Positions 16,045 to 23,777 of a stretch of 64,000 nucleotides of DNA are shown one piece after another. Numbering within the stretch: position 1 is the stretch's first letter; every line of letters starts with the position of its first letter. The translations under genes and the position numbers were made by a program. The stretch is from positions 186,001-250,000 of the forward strand of contig CAZIUC010000001.1 in the NCBI GenBank assembly GCA_964542455.1. The letters run 5' to 3'. Below the pieces are notes generated by a model, which was given only the letters and a program-made list of their open reading frames with translations, searched no databases and was not told where the DNA came from. This stretch comes from PFJX01 sp964542455 (GTDB taxonomy: Bacteria > Pseudomonadota > Gammaproteobacteria > Burkholderiales > Thiobacillaceae).

Positions 16045-16151
16045 GCGTAGGTCAGGTTGGCGCGATAGCGACTACCTGACGATCACTCCGTCCATCCGGA
16101 AGTTTGATCGTGGATCGTCAGGTAGCGATAAGGCCGCAACCTGACCTACGC
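16045..16151. repeat. 107-bp palindromic repeat (GTAGGTCAGG family, copy 1)
   Basis: Terminal inverted arms GCGTAGGTCAGGTTG (16045-16059) and CAACCTGACCTACGC (16137-16151) are perfect 15-mers. Inner arms include CTACCTGACGATC and GATCGTCAGGTAG. A related copy is at 55989-56066. It looks like a REP/MITE-type element between convergent genes and would form a strong hairpin in RNA. Confidence 0.8.
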
Positions 16152-16153
16152 GG

Positions 16154-18769
16154 CTATCGCTCCGCGTCATGTTCGCGCCGGCACAAGCCGCGCATTTCGC
16201 ACCATTCGCAGGTTTTTGGCGCGGCGTTGGCGGGTAGCGGTGCCCCGGCGGCAAGTGCGGCGAAGGTGTGTTCCAGGCGTTCGCCCTCGGCGGCGGCGGC
16301 ATCGCGAAGATCGCCTTGCCAGAGCAGGGTTTCCACCTTGTCGTCATCCAGGGTGACGAAGCCGGCCTCGGCGGCGTCGGTGATCCAGGCGTAGGCGGTG
16401 AGTTGCACGTCTTCCGCGTTTTCGTCCAGTTTGTGCCTGAGCGTTTGTTTCGACTGCGTCTTGTAATCCAGCAGGGCGGCGCCATCCGTTCCCTGGTCGA
16501 GACGGTCGGCGCGGCCTTCCAGGCGGGTGCCTCGTTCTGGCGACCATTCGATCAAACGCGCCAGTTTTTCCTCGGCTTTCGCGAAGCGGTAACCGTCCGC
16601 TTCGCGCCGCGATGCCCAATCCAGATAAGCGGGAATGTGGCGCTCCCAGCGCAGCCGCCAGGCGCCGGCGAGATAGCCGCGCGCTTCCGCCGGGGCGAAT
16701 ACGCGCTCGCCGGTGGCGAGCAGGTCGGCTTCCAGTTCGCCGCGTTCGCAGCCGGCCAGGATGTGGTGTCGGGTATGGAAATCGGCCAGTACCTGATGCA
16801 CCAGGCTGCCGTAATCCGCCTTGTCCATTTCCTCCGGCACGTCGTCGAGTTCGTTGAGGCCGAGCAGGTGGCGCGCGAAGAACTGGTAGGGGCAGGACAC
16901 CAGGCTTTGCCAGGCGCTGACGCTGATGCGTTCCGGCGGGGCATCGGCGGTTGGAGAGGCGGCGGCCTGATCGGTAGCGGCAAGCGAGACGGCCTCCGTG
17001 TGTGTCGCGGCCTGCTTCAGCCATTCGGTCCCCCAGCCGGCGCGCTGAAACACCTCCAGGCGCAGCAACCAGGGAGAAAGCGGTTTTTCCTCGCCGGCTT
17101 CCGCGTTCTGCCAGATCAGCGCCACGCGCTCGCAACGCGCCAGAGCATCGGCCACGGCGGCGCGGCTTTCCGCCTCGCGTTCGGCGGCGCCGGGCAAGCC
17201 GAGTTGCGCGCGGGCGGCGTCATTGAACAATCCAGCGGGTGTTTTGCCGGGCAGATGGCCGGCATCGACACCGAGCAGCAATAGGCCGTCGAGGTCGCGC
17301 AGACGCGCGGCGTTCATGTGGGTGAGGCGGATCGGGCTTTGCACCCGGGTATCGGTAAAAGTGGCTTGTTCCAGGTGGAGATAAAGCCAGCGCCGCCATT
17401 CCGCCAGGGCAAAGCGTCGATCATGTGGTGCGGTGTCCTGCGTCAGAGCGGCGAGCAGGGTCAGCAACTGCTTTCCCACCGGATCGGCGCGCAGGGCGGG
17501 CGTGGCGGCGAGGCGGTCGAAGGCTTCGAGCAGGCGGCGAGTCCAGTCCGACAAGGGCAGGCGTACATCGGGGAAGAGGCCGCGCGCGTGTTCGATGCGC
17601 GTCAGTATCCGCACGGCGGCGCCCAGATCTTCCTGGCGCGCCAGGGCCAGGTGGCCGGCCAGCCCCTGTGGCGCGCCATGTCGGCGCCAGGCCTGCTCCA
17701 GGCTGGAGGCGGCTGCCAGGCGGGTTTGTTCCGCATCGCTGAAGGCAAAGGGCGATTTGATGAAATCGAGCAGGTCGCGGAACCAGGCGTCGTCCATCAC
17801 CACATTCAGCCAGCGGTCCAGCACATGGCTGGCGGAAGCGGTGGAAAAGGCCCAGCCGGTTTCGTCCTGGATCAGGATCCGCCGCCGTTCCAGCAGGGCG
17901 CGCAGGCGACGCGCGGCGAGACGGTCGAGGGCGACGATGGCGATGTCGCGGCGGCCTTCGCGCAGCCATTCCAGCAGGGTGCTTTCGGCGGCCCGCGCCG
18001 CCGCTTCCAGGCTGGGCGCGGCAAGGAGTTCGACCGTGTCGTTCAGTGGATTGTCGGGATGCCGGGCGGCAAAGTCGGCGCCGCGCCGCGCCAGTTCCGG
18101 CGACTCGACATCCCATGCCGCCGCCAGCAGAGCTTCACGTTCGGGAAAGCGCGGCGGTACCGGTAGATCGACCAGCGGCTGGCGCCGCGCCCATGCTTCG
18201 AGGAAGGCCTGTTCCACCCGCGACAGGCCGGCCAGTCCCAGGGTGTAAAGAGGCGTATCGCAATTCGCCGCCAGTTGGGCCAGACGTTCGCCGTAATCGC
18301 GCTTGCGGCTTTTCACGCCGCTTCGGCGCAACGCCTGCCACACCGCCTGGGTGATACCCGCCTCCACGCTGAGATGGCGATTCTCGCCCGGTGTCGGCAA
18401 GGACAGGCCCAGCCCTTGTTCATCCAGTTCATTGAGCAGGCTCAACAATTCCTGCGCCGCCGGCCAAAGCGCCGCGCGCGGCACCTGGTCGGTACGCGCC
18501 AGGAAGTACTGCAACTCGGCCAGGCGCAGGCTGTCCGGCTCCGGGCTGCCGTTGCCGGGCGCGCCGGCGGCCAGTTCCGGCAGGGGGAGCAGGCGCGGCG
18601 GCAACAACACCTTGCCCGGCAGGGCTTCATGCAGCGCGCGACGAAACGCCAGGCCGGCATGGTGATGCGGGGTCAGGATCAGGCAGGCGGAAAAATCGGG
18701 AAAATGGTCACCCTCATGTTCGAGGAAGACCTGTGCGGCGGCGGCGAAGGAAGTGTCCATGCGAGCCAT
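16154..18769 (-). CDS. AddB-like PD-(D/E)XK nuclease with Fe-S cysteines (probable DNA repair protein)
   Basis: About 871 residues from ATG 18769 (MARMDTS; an alternative ATG lies three codons later). It resembles the family called 'probable DNA repair protein' (TIGR03623-like): an inactive helicase-like N-terminal region and a C-terminal PDDEXK_1 nuclease. Nuclease residues: YGSLVHQVLADFH (His), LEGRADRLDQ (Asp) and LLDYKTQSKQT (D-x-K). Cysteines for a 4Fe-4S cluster: CPYQFF before the nuclease and CEWCEMRGLC at the end, as in AddB. The partner UvrD/RecB-type helicase usually encoded next to it is not in the window's immediate neighbourhood. A hairpin terminator lies just upstream on the same strand (18788-18816). 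Confidence 0.8.
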   Translation of the reverse strand: MARMDTSFAAAAQVFLEHEGDHFPDFSACLILTPHHHAGLAFRRALHEALPGKVLLPPRLLPLPELAAGAPGNGSPEPDSLRLAELQYFLARTDQVPRAALWPAAQELLSLLNELDEQGLGLSLPTPGENRHLSVEAGITQAVWQALRRSGVKSRKRDYGERLAQLAANCDTPLYTLGLAGLSRVEQAFLEAWARRQPLVDLPVPPRFPEREALLAAAWDVESPELARRGADFAARHPDNPLNDTVELLAAPSLEAAARAAESTLLEWLREGRRDIAIVALDRLAARRLRALLERRRILIQDETGWAFSTASASHVLDRWLNVVMDDAWFRDLLDFIKSPFAFSDAEQTRLAAASSLEQAWRRHGAPQGLAGHLALARQEDLGAAVRILTRIEHARGLFPDVRLPLSDWTRRLLEAFDRLAATPALRADPVGKQLLTLLAALTQDTAPHDRRFALAEWRRWLYLHLEQATFTDTRVQSPIRLTHMNAARLRDLDGLLLLGVDAGHLPGKTPAGLFNDAARAQLGLPGAAEREAESRAAVADALARCERVALIWQNAEAGEEKPLSPWLLRLEVFQRAGWGTEWLKQAATHTEAVSLAATDQAAASPTADAPPERISVSAWQSLVSCPYQFFARHLLGLNELDDVPEEMDKADYGSLVHQVLADFHTRHHILAGCERGELEADLLATGERVFAPAEARGYLAGAWRLRWERHIPAYLDWASRREADGYRFAKAEEKLARLIEWSPERGTRLEGRADRLDQGTDGAALLDYKTQSKQTLRHKLDENAEDVQLTAYAWITDAAEAGFVTLDDDKVETLLWQGDLRDAAAAEGERLEHTFAALAAGAPLPANAAPKTCEWCEMRGLCRREHDAER

Positions 18770-18787
18770 TGTCCCGGCGCGCGGGAC

Positions 18788-18816
18788 AAAAAAATACCCC
18801 GACGCAAGGTCGGGGT
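18788..18816 (-). terminator. Intrinsic terminator on the minus strand just before the nuclease gene
   Basis: Read on the minus strand: ACCCCGAC-CTTGC-GTCGGGGT followed by ATTTTTTT. The stem is 8 bp and perfect. It lies 19 bases before the nuclease start, so it ends or attenuates a transcript that begins further upstream on the minus strand. Confidence 0.75.
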
Positions 18817-18968
18817 GAAGAGAGGAGGATGTCAGTCGCGCCAGTGCTGAATCGCGACCAACTATCCCAACCCAACTGCCCAATGCCTAAAGGCGGCCGG
18901 TGGGATTCAAGATGAAACGCTACGCGACAGGCCCGAAATAAGGCCAAACACAGCGAAAAGCAATTTCG
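18788..18968 (-). ncRNA. Candidate ~180-nt RNA (or attenuated leader) upstream of the nuclease
   Basis: A sigma-70-like promoter on the minus strand (-35 TTGACA at 19003-18998, 17-base spacer, -10 TACATT at 18980-18975) would start RNA near 18968, and the intrinsic terminator at 18816-18788 would end it. No open frame with a ribosome-binding site lies inside. Several stems are possible, e.g. TCGCG with CGCGA around 18830-18860. I could not match it to a known RNA; the length is similar to 6S RNA, but I could not identify 6S sequence or its closing stem. It may instead be the regulated 5' leader of the nuclease gene. Confidence 0.35.
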
Positions 18969-18974
18969 GATGTG

Positions 18975-19009
18975 AATGTATTAAATATACCCATTTCTGT
19001 CAAATGGGT
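18975..19009 (-). promoter_or_regulatory. Sigma-70-like promoter overlapped by an 8-bp inverted repeat
   Basis: Consensus -35 TTGACA (19003-18998) and TACATT (18980-18975) are 17 bases apart on the minus strand. The -35 box lies within the perfect inverted repeat ACCCATTT-CTGTC-AAATGGGT (18989-19009), a possible repressor operator. The rest of 18884-19221 holds no convincing gene; the msrP promoter must also lie there. Confidence 0.45.
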
Positions 19010-19221
19010 TATTGCCGGGCCTGGCCGCGCAGGTATATCGCTTGTTCAGACTCGTCATTTTGGACTGCTTGCAAGGGCCGAAAGAGCCGAGAGATCCAGT
19101 AGCCGGAACCAAGCAGCGACGCAACGGACCAACGCCCCGCGCACTATTTGTTACCTGGCCTGTCAGGAATTTCGCTTTGCCGCGACGAATGGATGTCCCA
19201 TTCACCGATCTGGAGTCCGCC

Positions 19222-20163
19222 ATGCTGATCAAACGCCCCCCCGACATTCTTCCGTCCGAAATCACTTCACCCGAAATCTACCGGGGTCGTCGCGACTTCA
19301 TGCGCACGGCCGGCAGCCTGGCCCTGGCCGGTGGTCTGGGCCTGCAGGCCGCCAGCGCGGCGGCGGGCGTCAAACTCGCGGGCACCCGGCCTGGCCCCTA
19401 TGGCACCAGCGAGGAGCTGACGCCCTACAAGGATGTGACGACCTACAACAACTTTTACGAATTCGGCACCGACAAGGCCGACCCGGCGGTTAACGCCGGC
19501 AGCCTGAACCCGCGGCCATGGACGGTAGAGGTGGATGGCCTGGTGAAGCGCCCCGGCCAGTACGACATCGACGCCCTGCTCAAACTGGCGTCGCTGGAAG
19601 ATCGCATCTACCGCATGCGTTGTGTGGAAGGTTGGTCGATGGTGATTCCCTGGGTGGGCTATCCGCTCAATGAATTGATACGCCGCGTGGAGCCGCTGGG
19701 GAGCGCGAAATATGTGGAATTCACCACCCTGAACGACCGCGCGCGGATGCCGGGGCTGCGTTCCCCCGTGCTGGACTGGCCTTATACCGAAGGTCTGCGC
19801 CTGGACGAGGCGCAACATCCGCTCACGCTGCTGGCCGTGGGCCTCTATGGCGAGACGCTGCCGAATCAGAACGGCGCGCCGGTGCGCATCGTGGTGCCCT
19901 GGAAATACGGGTTCAAGAGCGCGAAATCCATCGTCCGCATCCGATTCGTCGAGCACCGGCCGGTGTCGTCGTGGGAGCGCGCGGCGCCACGCGAGTACGG
20001 TTTCTATTCCAACGTCAATCCGGAAGTGGATCACCCGCGCTGGAGCCAGTCCAGGGAACGCCGCATCGGTGAGTTCCGCAAGCGCAAGACGCTGATGTTC
20101 AACGGTTATGGTGAGCAGGTGGCGCGGATGTATACGAACCTGGATATGCGGCGGTACTTCTGA
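19222..20163 (+). CDS. msrP: Protein-methionine-sulfoxide reductase catalytic subunit MsrP (YedY)
   Basis: 313 residues. The twin-arginine signal RGRRDFMRTAGSLALAGG (residues 21-38) exports the folded molybdenum-cofactor protein. The Mo ligand is Cys134 in RMRCVEGWSMVIPW, with the conserved surroundings of YedY. MsrP repairs oxidised Met residues of periplasmic proteins with electrons from the quinone pool through MsrQ. ATG 19222 has GGAG eight bases before it and gives the family N-terminus. msrQ starts 4 bases after its stop. Confidence 0.93.
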   Translation: MLIKRPPDILPSEITSPEIYRGRRDFMRTAGSLALAGGLGLQAASAAAGVKLAGTRPGPYGTSEELTPYKDVTTYNNFYEFGTDKADPAVNAGSLNPRPWTVEVDGLVKRPGQYDIDALLKLASLEDRIYRMRCVEGWSMVIPWVGYPLNELIRRVEPLGSAKYVEFTTLNDRARMPGLRSPVLDWPYTEGLRLDEAQHPLTLLAVGLYGETLPNQNGAPVRIVVPWKYGFKSAKSIVRIRFVEHRPVSSWERAAPREYGFYSNVNPEVDHPRWSQSRERRIGEFRKRKTLMFNGYGEQVARMYTNLDMRRYF

Positions 20164-20167
20164 GGCC

Positions 20168-20782
20168 ATGGGCGGTTACATCATGTCTCCTCGCCAATTC
20201 ACCGCGCTGAAAAACGGCCTGTTCCTGCTTTGCCTGGTGCCGCTGGCCAGTCTCGTTTACAGGCTGTTCAGCGATGCTCTGGGCGCTAACCCCATCGAGG
20301 CGCTGACGCGCGGCCTGGGCGACTGGACCCTGCGCTTCCTCCTGATCACGCTCGCGGTGACGCCGCTGCGCAGGATCAGCGGCCTCAACTGGCTGCTCAA
20401 GTTGCGCCGTATGCTCGGCCTGTACGCGTTCTCCTATGCCTTGCTGCATTTCGCGAGTTATGTCTGGCTGGACCAGTTCTTCGACTGGAATGCGATCTGG
20501 AAGGACATCATCAAGCGTCCCTTCATCACCGTCGGCTTCGCCTCCTTGCTGTTGCTGTTTCCCCTGGCGGCGACTTCGACCAACGCCATGATCAAACGAC
20601 TCGGCGGCCGTCGCTGGCAGATGTTGCATCGCGCGGTCTATGCCATAGGCATGTTCGCTGTGCTGCACTACTGGTGGATGGTGAAAAAGGACATTACCCA
20701 GCCGGCGATCTATGCGGCCATATTGACCCTGCTGCTGGGGGCGCGGGTGTATTGGATGCTGCGTCGCGCGGGTGCGCGCTAA
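20168..20782 (+). CDS. msrQ: Heme-containing membrane subunit MsrQ (YedZ)
   Basis: About 204 residues with six hydrophobic helices, a ferric-reductase-like transmembrane domain. Conserved His residues that bind heme b are in YALLHFASYVWLDQ, MLHRAVYAIGMFAVLHY. It takes electrons from the quinol pool and passes them to MsrP. The start is ATG 20168 (GAGG just before) or ATG 20183 five codons later. It is convergent with the cytochrome c4 gene, which ends 55 bases further on. Confidence 0.92.
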   Translation: MGGYIMSPRQFTALKNGLFLLCLVPLASLVYRLFSDALGANPIEALTRGLGDWTLRFLLITLAVTPLRRISGLNWLLKLRRMLGLYAFSYALLHFASYVWLDQFFDWNAIWKDIIKRPFITVGFASLLLLFPLAATSTNAMIKRLGGRRWQMLHRAVYAIGMFAVLHYWWMVKKDITQPAIYAAILTLLLGARVYWMLRRAGAR

Positions 20783-20836
20783 CCCGTTCCGCGAGAGCAA
20801 ACGATGCCGCTGTTCACCCCCGCGCCCGTATCAGCT

Positions 20837-21547
20837 TTACTTCTTGGCGGGCAGCAGACGCGACATGTAGTCGCTGACGGATTCGATATCGGTGTCGCTG
20901 TAGGACTTGAGCACTTTCACCATCTCCGGGTTGGCGTTGCGGCGTCCCTGGTCGCGGCTTTCGTGGGTCTCGCGTAGCAAATATTCGTAATGCTGCCCGG
21001 CCACTCGTGGGTAGAACTTCCTGGCGTCACCTTCGCCGTTGCCGCCGTGGCAGTTCGCGCAGTCCTTGTCATAGAGGCTCTTGCCCAGCGCCAGATTCTT
21101 GCCGTTGCCCTTGTCGTTGCTGTCGTTGACCGGCAAGTGGTTGAGGTAGGCGGCGATATCGGCGATTTCTTCGGCGCTGACGATCCATTCGCCGGAGAAG
21201 GGATACATGCGTGGGTTGTCGCGGCGGCCGGCACGGATGTCCATCATCTCCTTGATGATCACGCTGGCGTGCTGCCCGGCCAGTTGCGGGTAGTCCGCCT
21301 CGGCCAGGCCGGAGGCGTCGGCCTTGTGGCAGCCCTTGCATATCTTGTAGGCGGATTTGCCTCTTTGCACACTGGCCTTGTAGGCCAATGCCCGGTTCAT
21401 GTCCTGGTCCGGGCTGTTCCAGGTATAGCCGTAGGTTTCGATGCCGGCGGCATGCGGCTGATGATGGAACTCGACGCCGGCTGAATGCGCATTGAATGCG
21501 ACCAAAGAGACGGCGGCGATGGCGATCAGGGTAGGTTTCATATTCAT
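20837..21547 (-). CDS. Diheme c-type cytochrome, c4-like, with N-terminal extension
   Basis: 236 residues, signal peptide to about residue 22 (AHSAG), then two cytochrome c domains with CKGCH (about 70-74) and CANCH (about 163-167), and typical YPQLAGQH and YPRVAGQH heme-proximal motifs. c4 cytochromes are periplasmic electron carriers to terminal oxidases or reductases. The 45 residues between the signal and the first heme (HHQPHAAGIETYGYTW) are longer than in most c4 proteins. AAGGAAG precedes the ATG at 21547. Second gene of a two-cytochrome operon. Confidence 0.88.
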   Translation of the reverse strand: MNMKPTLIAIAAVSLVAFNAHSAGVEFHHQPHAAGIETYGYTWNSPDQDMNRALAYKASVQRGKSAYKICKGCHKADASGLAEADYPQLAGQHASVIIKEMMDIRAGRRDNPRMYPFSGEWIVSAEEIADIAAYLNHLPVNDSNDKGNGKNLALGKSLYDKDCANCHGGNGEGDARKFYPRVAGQHYEYLLRETHESRDQGRRNANPEMVKVLKSYSDTDIESVSDYMSRLLPAKK

Positions 21548-21565
21548 GGTGGTTCTTCCTTTGTC

Positions 21566-22177
21566 TCAGGGCATGCTGGCCATGTATTCGGCGACGGCGC
21601 GGGCTTCCTGCTCGCTCATCCGCTCGGCCACCGCCTGCATCACGCGAGCGCCGTTGGTGCGCTTGCCGGCGGCATAGAGACGGAACTGTTCGAGCACGTA
21701 GTCGGCATGCTGCCCAGCCACACGCGGAAATTTACCGTCCCCGTTGCCGTTTTCCTCGTGGCAGCCATCGCAGGATGGTACGTCGGTCTTGCTGTTGCCC
21801 TTCAGATACAGCGCTTTTCCCGCCTTCAGCAGAGCCGGGTCGCCGGCCACGCCAGGGGCAGGTTTCTGCTTGGCGTAGTAGGTGGCAAGTTCAACTAGAT
21901 CGGCTTCGGACAAGTCGGCCATGAACGGAGCCATGATTTCACTGACCCGTTTTCCCCACTTGAAGTCCTGGAGTTCGCGCAACAAATATTTCTTTTGCTG
22001 GCCCGCGAGTTTCGGGAAGGTGGTCGCCACGCTGTTGCCATCGACGCCGTGGCAGCCGGCGCAGACATTGGCGGCCGCTCTGGCGGCGGGGCTTTCTGCC
22101 AGAGCGGCGCTGGCAAGCGATATCCCGCCACCCAGCAAAGCCAGGGCGGCGAGGAATTTCGAAGTTGGATAAGTCAT
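21566..22177 (-). CDS. Diheme cytochrome c4
   Basis: 203 residues with signal peptide (cleavage after SAALA), two c domains: CAGCH near residue 39 and CDGCH near 138, FPKLAGQQKKYL and FPRVAGQHADYVL motifs, Met ligands in the later parts. A periplasmic electron carrier. ATG 22177 has AAGGAG. First gene of the operon, followed after 18 bases by the second cytochrome. A near-consensus FNR-type box is centred 93 bases upstream (22264-22277), which suggests induction under low oxygen. Confidence 0.9.
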   Translation of the reverse strand: MTYPTSKFLAALALLGGGISLASAALAESPAARAAANVCAGCHGVDGNSVATTFPKLAGQQKKYLLRELQDFKWGKRVSEIMAPFMADLSEADLVELATYYAKQKPAPGVAGDPALLKAGKALYLKGNSKTDVPSCDGCHEENGNGDGKFPRVAGQHADYVLEQFRLYAAGKRTNGARVMQAVAERMSEQEARAVAEYMASMP

Positions 22178-22263
22178 TGGGTCTCCTTGGTATGACGAGT
22201 GCGCGAAGGATAACCACCCGCCAGCCCGGCTTGAATCACCCATAGGGATAGCACGTTATCGGC

Positions 22264-22277
22264 TTGACCTGGATCAA
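22264..22277. promoter_or_regulatory. FNR/DNR-type box (one mismatch)
   Basis: TTGAC-CTGG-ATCAA differs by one base from TTGAT-N4-ATCAA. It is centred 93 bases from the cytochrome c4 start (minus) and 76 from the nfeD start (plus). The cytochrome operon is the more likely target. Confidence 0.6.
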
Positions 22278-22345
22278 AGATTGGTGGCGGTTATGCCCAC
22301 CTGGACTCGGGCACAATAGTGGCTACTTGCCGGCGGGAGGCTGCG

Positions 22346-22783
22346 ATGGAATGGCTGTGGTGGCATTGGGTGGTGTTGGGCCTGGGGCTGATTGCCCTGG
22401 AAATGCTCGCGCCCGCGTTCTATCTGATCTGGTTCGGGCTGGGCGCCCTGCTGACCGGCCTGGTCGCGGCGCTATTGCCGCTGGGATTCACGAGCCAGTG
22501 GGTGGTCTGGAGTTTGTCTTCGGCCCTGATGGTGGGTATCTGGATGAAGCTTTTCCGCAACCCGGACCGCACCAGCGCCGGCCAGGCCTCGGGCGGCGCG
22601 CTCGGCATGGTCGGTCTGGTGACTCGCCCGGTCGATGAACTGAGCCAGGGCGAAATATTGTTTCAGCGCCCGGTATTGGGCTCCGACCGTTGGCCGGTAG
22701 TCGCGGATCAATTGATATCCGCCGGCAGCAGGGCGCGAGTGGTGGACGTGCTGGGTCAAACACTGAAAGTCGAGCAAATCTAG
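22346..22783 (+). CDS. NfeD-family membrane protein
   Basis: 145 residues: two to three N-terminal hydrophobic helices (ALEMLAPAFYLIWFGLGALL) and a C-terminal OB-fold-like beta domain (about 80-145, QRPVLGSDRWPVVAD). Short NfeD proteins pair with SPFH/stomatin proteins in membrane microdomains; the next gene starts 9 bases later and is such a protein. GGGAGG precedes ATG 22346. Molecular function is uncertain. Confidence 0.85.
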   Translation: MEWLWWHWVVLGLGLIALEMLAPAFYLIWFGLGALLTGLVAALLPLGFTSQWVVWSLSSALMVGIWMKLFRNPDRTSAGQASGGALGMVGLVTRPVDELSQGEILFQRPVLGSDRWPVVADQLISAGSRARVVDVLGQTLKVEQI

Positions 22784-22792
22784 GAGGTTCAC

Positions 22793-23644
22793 ATGGGCGG
22801 CGAAATCGTTTCCATCGTCTTGATTCTTTTCCTGTTCATCACCCTCTGGAAAGGGGTGCGCATCGTCCCGCAGGGCGAGGAATGGGTGGTCGAGCGGCTC
22901 GGCAAATATCTGAAAACCCTGATGCCCGGCCTGCACATCCTAGTGCCGTACATCGACAACGTGGGATACAAGGTCACCACCAAGGACCTGATCATGGACA
23001 TCCCGCAGCAGGAAGTGATTACCCGTGACAACGCGGTGCTGATCACCAATGCCATCGCCTTCGTGAAAGTCACCGATACACAAAGCGCGGTGTATGGTGT
23101 CACCAACTTCCAGATGGCGGTGATGAATCTGGTGCAGACCAGTCTGCGCGCCATTATCGGCGACATGGATCTGGATCAGGCGCTGTCCAGTCGCGACCAT
23201 ATCAAGGCCAAACTCAAGGCTTCCATCGCCGACGATGTGGCGGATTGGGGCCTGACCTTGAAATCGGTGGAAATCCAGGACATCAAACCCTCCCCCACCA
23301 TGCAGAAGTCCATGGAAATGCAGGCCGCGGCGGAACGTGAGCGGAAAGCCGCGGTGACCCGCGCCGAGGGCGAGAAACAGGCCGCCATCCTGGAGGCGGA
23401 AGCCCGTCTGGAATCCGCCAAGCGCGACGCCGAGGTGCAGGTGCGCCTGGCCACCGCCAGTGCCGAGGCGATCAAGCTGGTGGCTCTGGCTTTGCCGGAC
23501 CGGGAATTGCCGGCGCTGTATCTGCTCGGGGAAAAATATGTGAGCGCTTTGAAGTCGCTGGCGAGCGCCGAGGGTAGCCGTACCGTCATTTTGCCGGGTG
23601 ATTTGATGAAATCCCTGGAAGGTTTGCTCGGTGGCAAGAAGTGA
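22793..23644 (+). CDS. SPFH/Band 7 protein, stomatin/paraslipin type
   Basis: 283 residues. An N-terminal membrane helix (5-20) is followed by the Band 7 domain (about 25-185: VVERLGKYLKTLMPGLH, QEVITRDNA) and a coiled-coil-like Ala/Glu/Lys-rich stretch (about 185-225), ending in a variable tail. Stomatins form membrane scaffolds that regulate proteases or channels. The NfeD gene upstream makes the standard operon. Identity as QmcA/YbbK-like is likely but not needed. Confidence 0.88.
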   Translation: MGGEIVSIVLILFLFITLWKGVRIVPQGEEWVVERLGKYLKTLMPGLHILVPYIDNVGYKVTTKDLIMDIPQQEVITRDNAVLITNAIAFVKVTDTQSAVYGVTNFQMAVMNLVQTSLRAIIGDMDLDQALSSRDHIKAKLKASIADDVADWGLTLKSVEIQDIKPSPTMQKSMEMQAAAERERKAAVTRAEGEKQAAILEAEARLESAKRDAEVQVRLATASAEAIKLVALALPDRELPALYLLGEKYVSALKSLASAEGSRTVILPGDLMKSLEGLLGGKK

Positions 23645-23777
23645 CTTCCTGCTCGCACGGTTACAATTACCTTGAAATATCGGGCTAGCAAGTTAAAGTG
23701 AAGTCTAAAGTTTTCACTATAACCGCCGATGTTCGCTACATTGCATGTGTGATTCCAGTGCAGTCCAAGGAGCAATT

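Noticed and set aside
18829..18915. Plus-strand small frame starting MSVAPVLNRD after GGAGG
   Set aside because: The GGAGG touches the ATG, which is too close for initiation, and the sequence overlaps the candidate RNA on the other strand.
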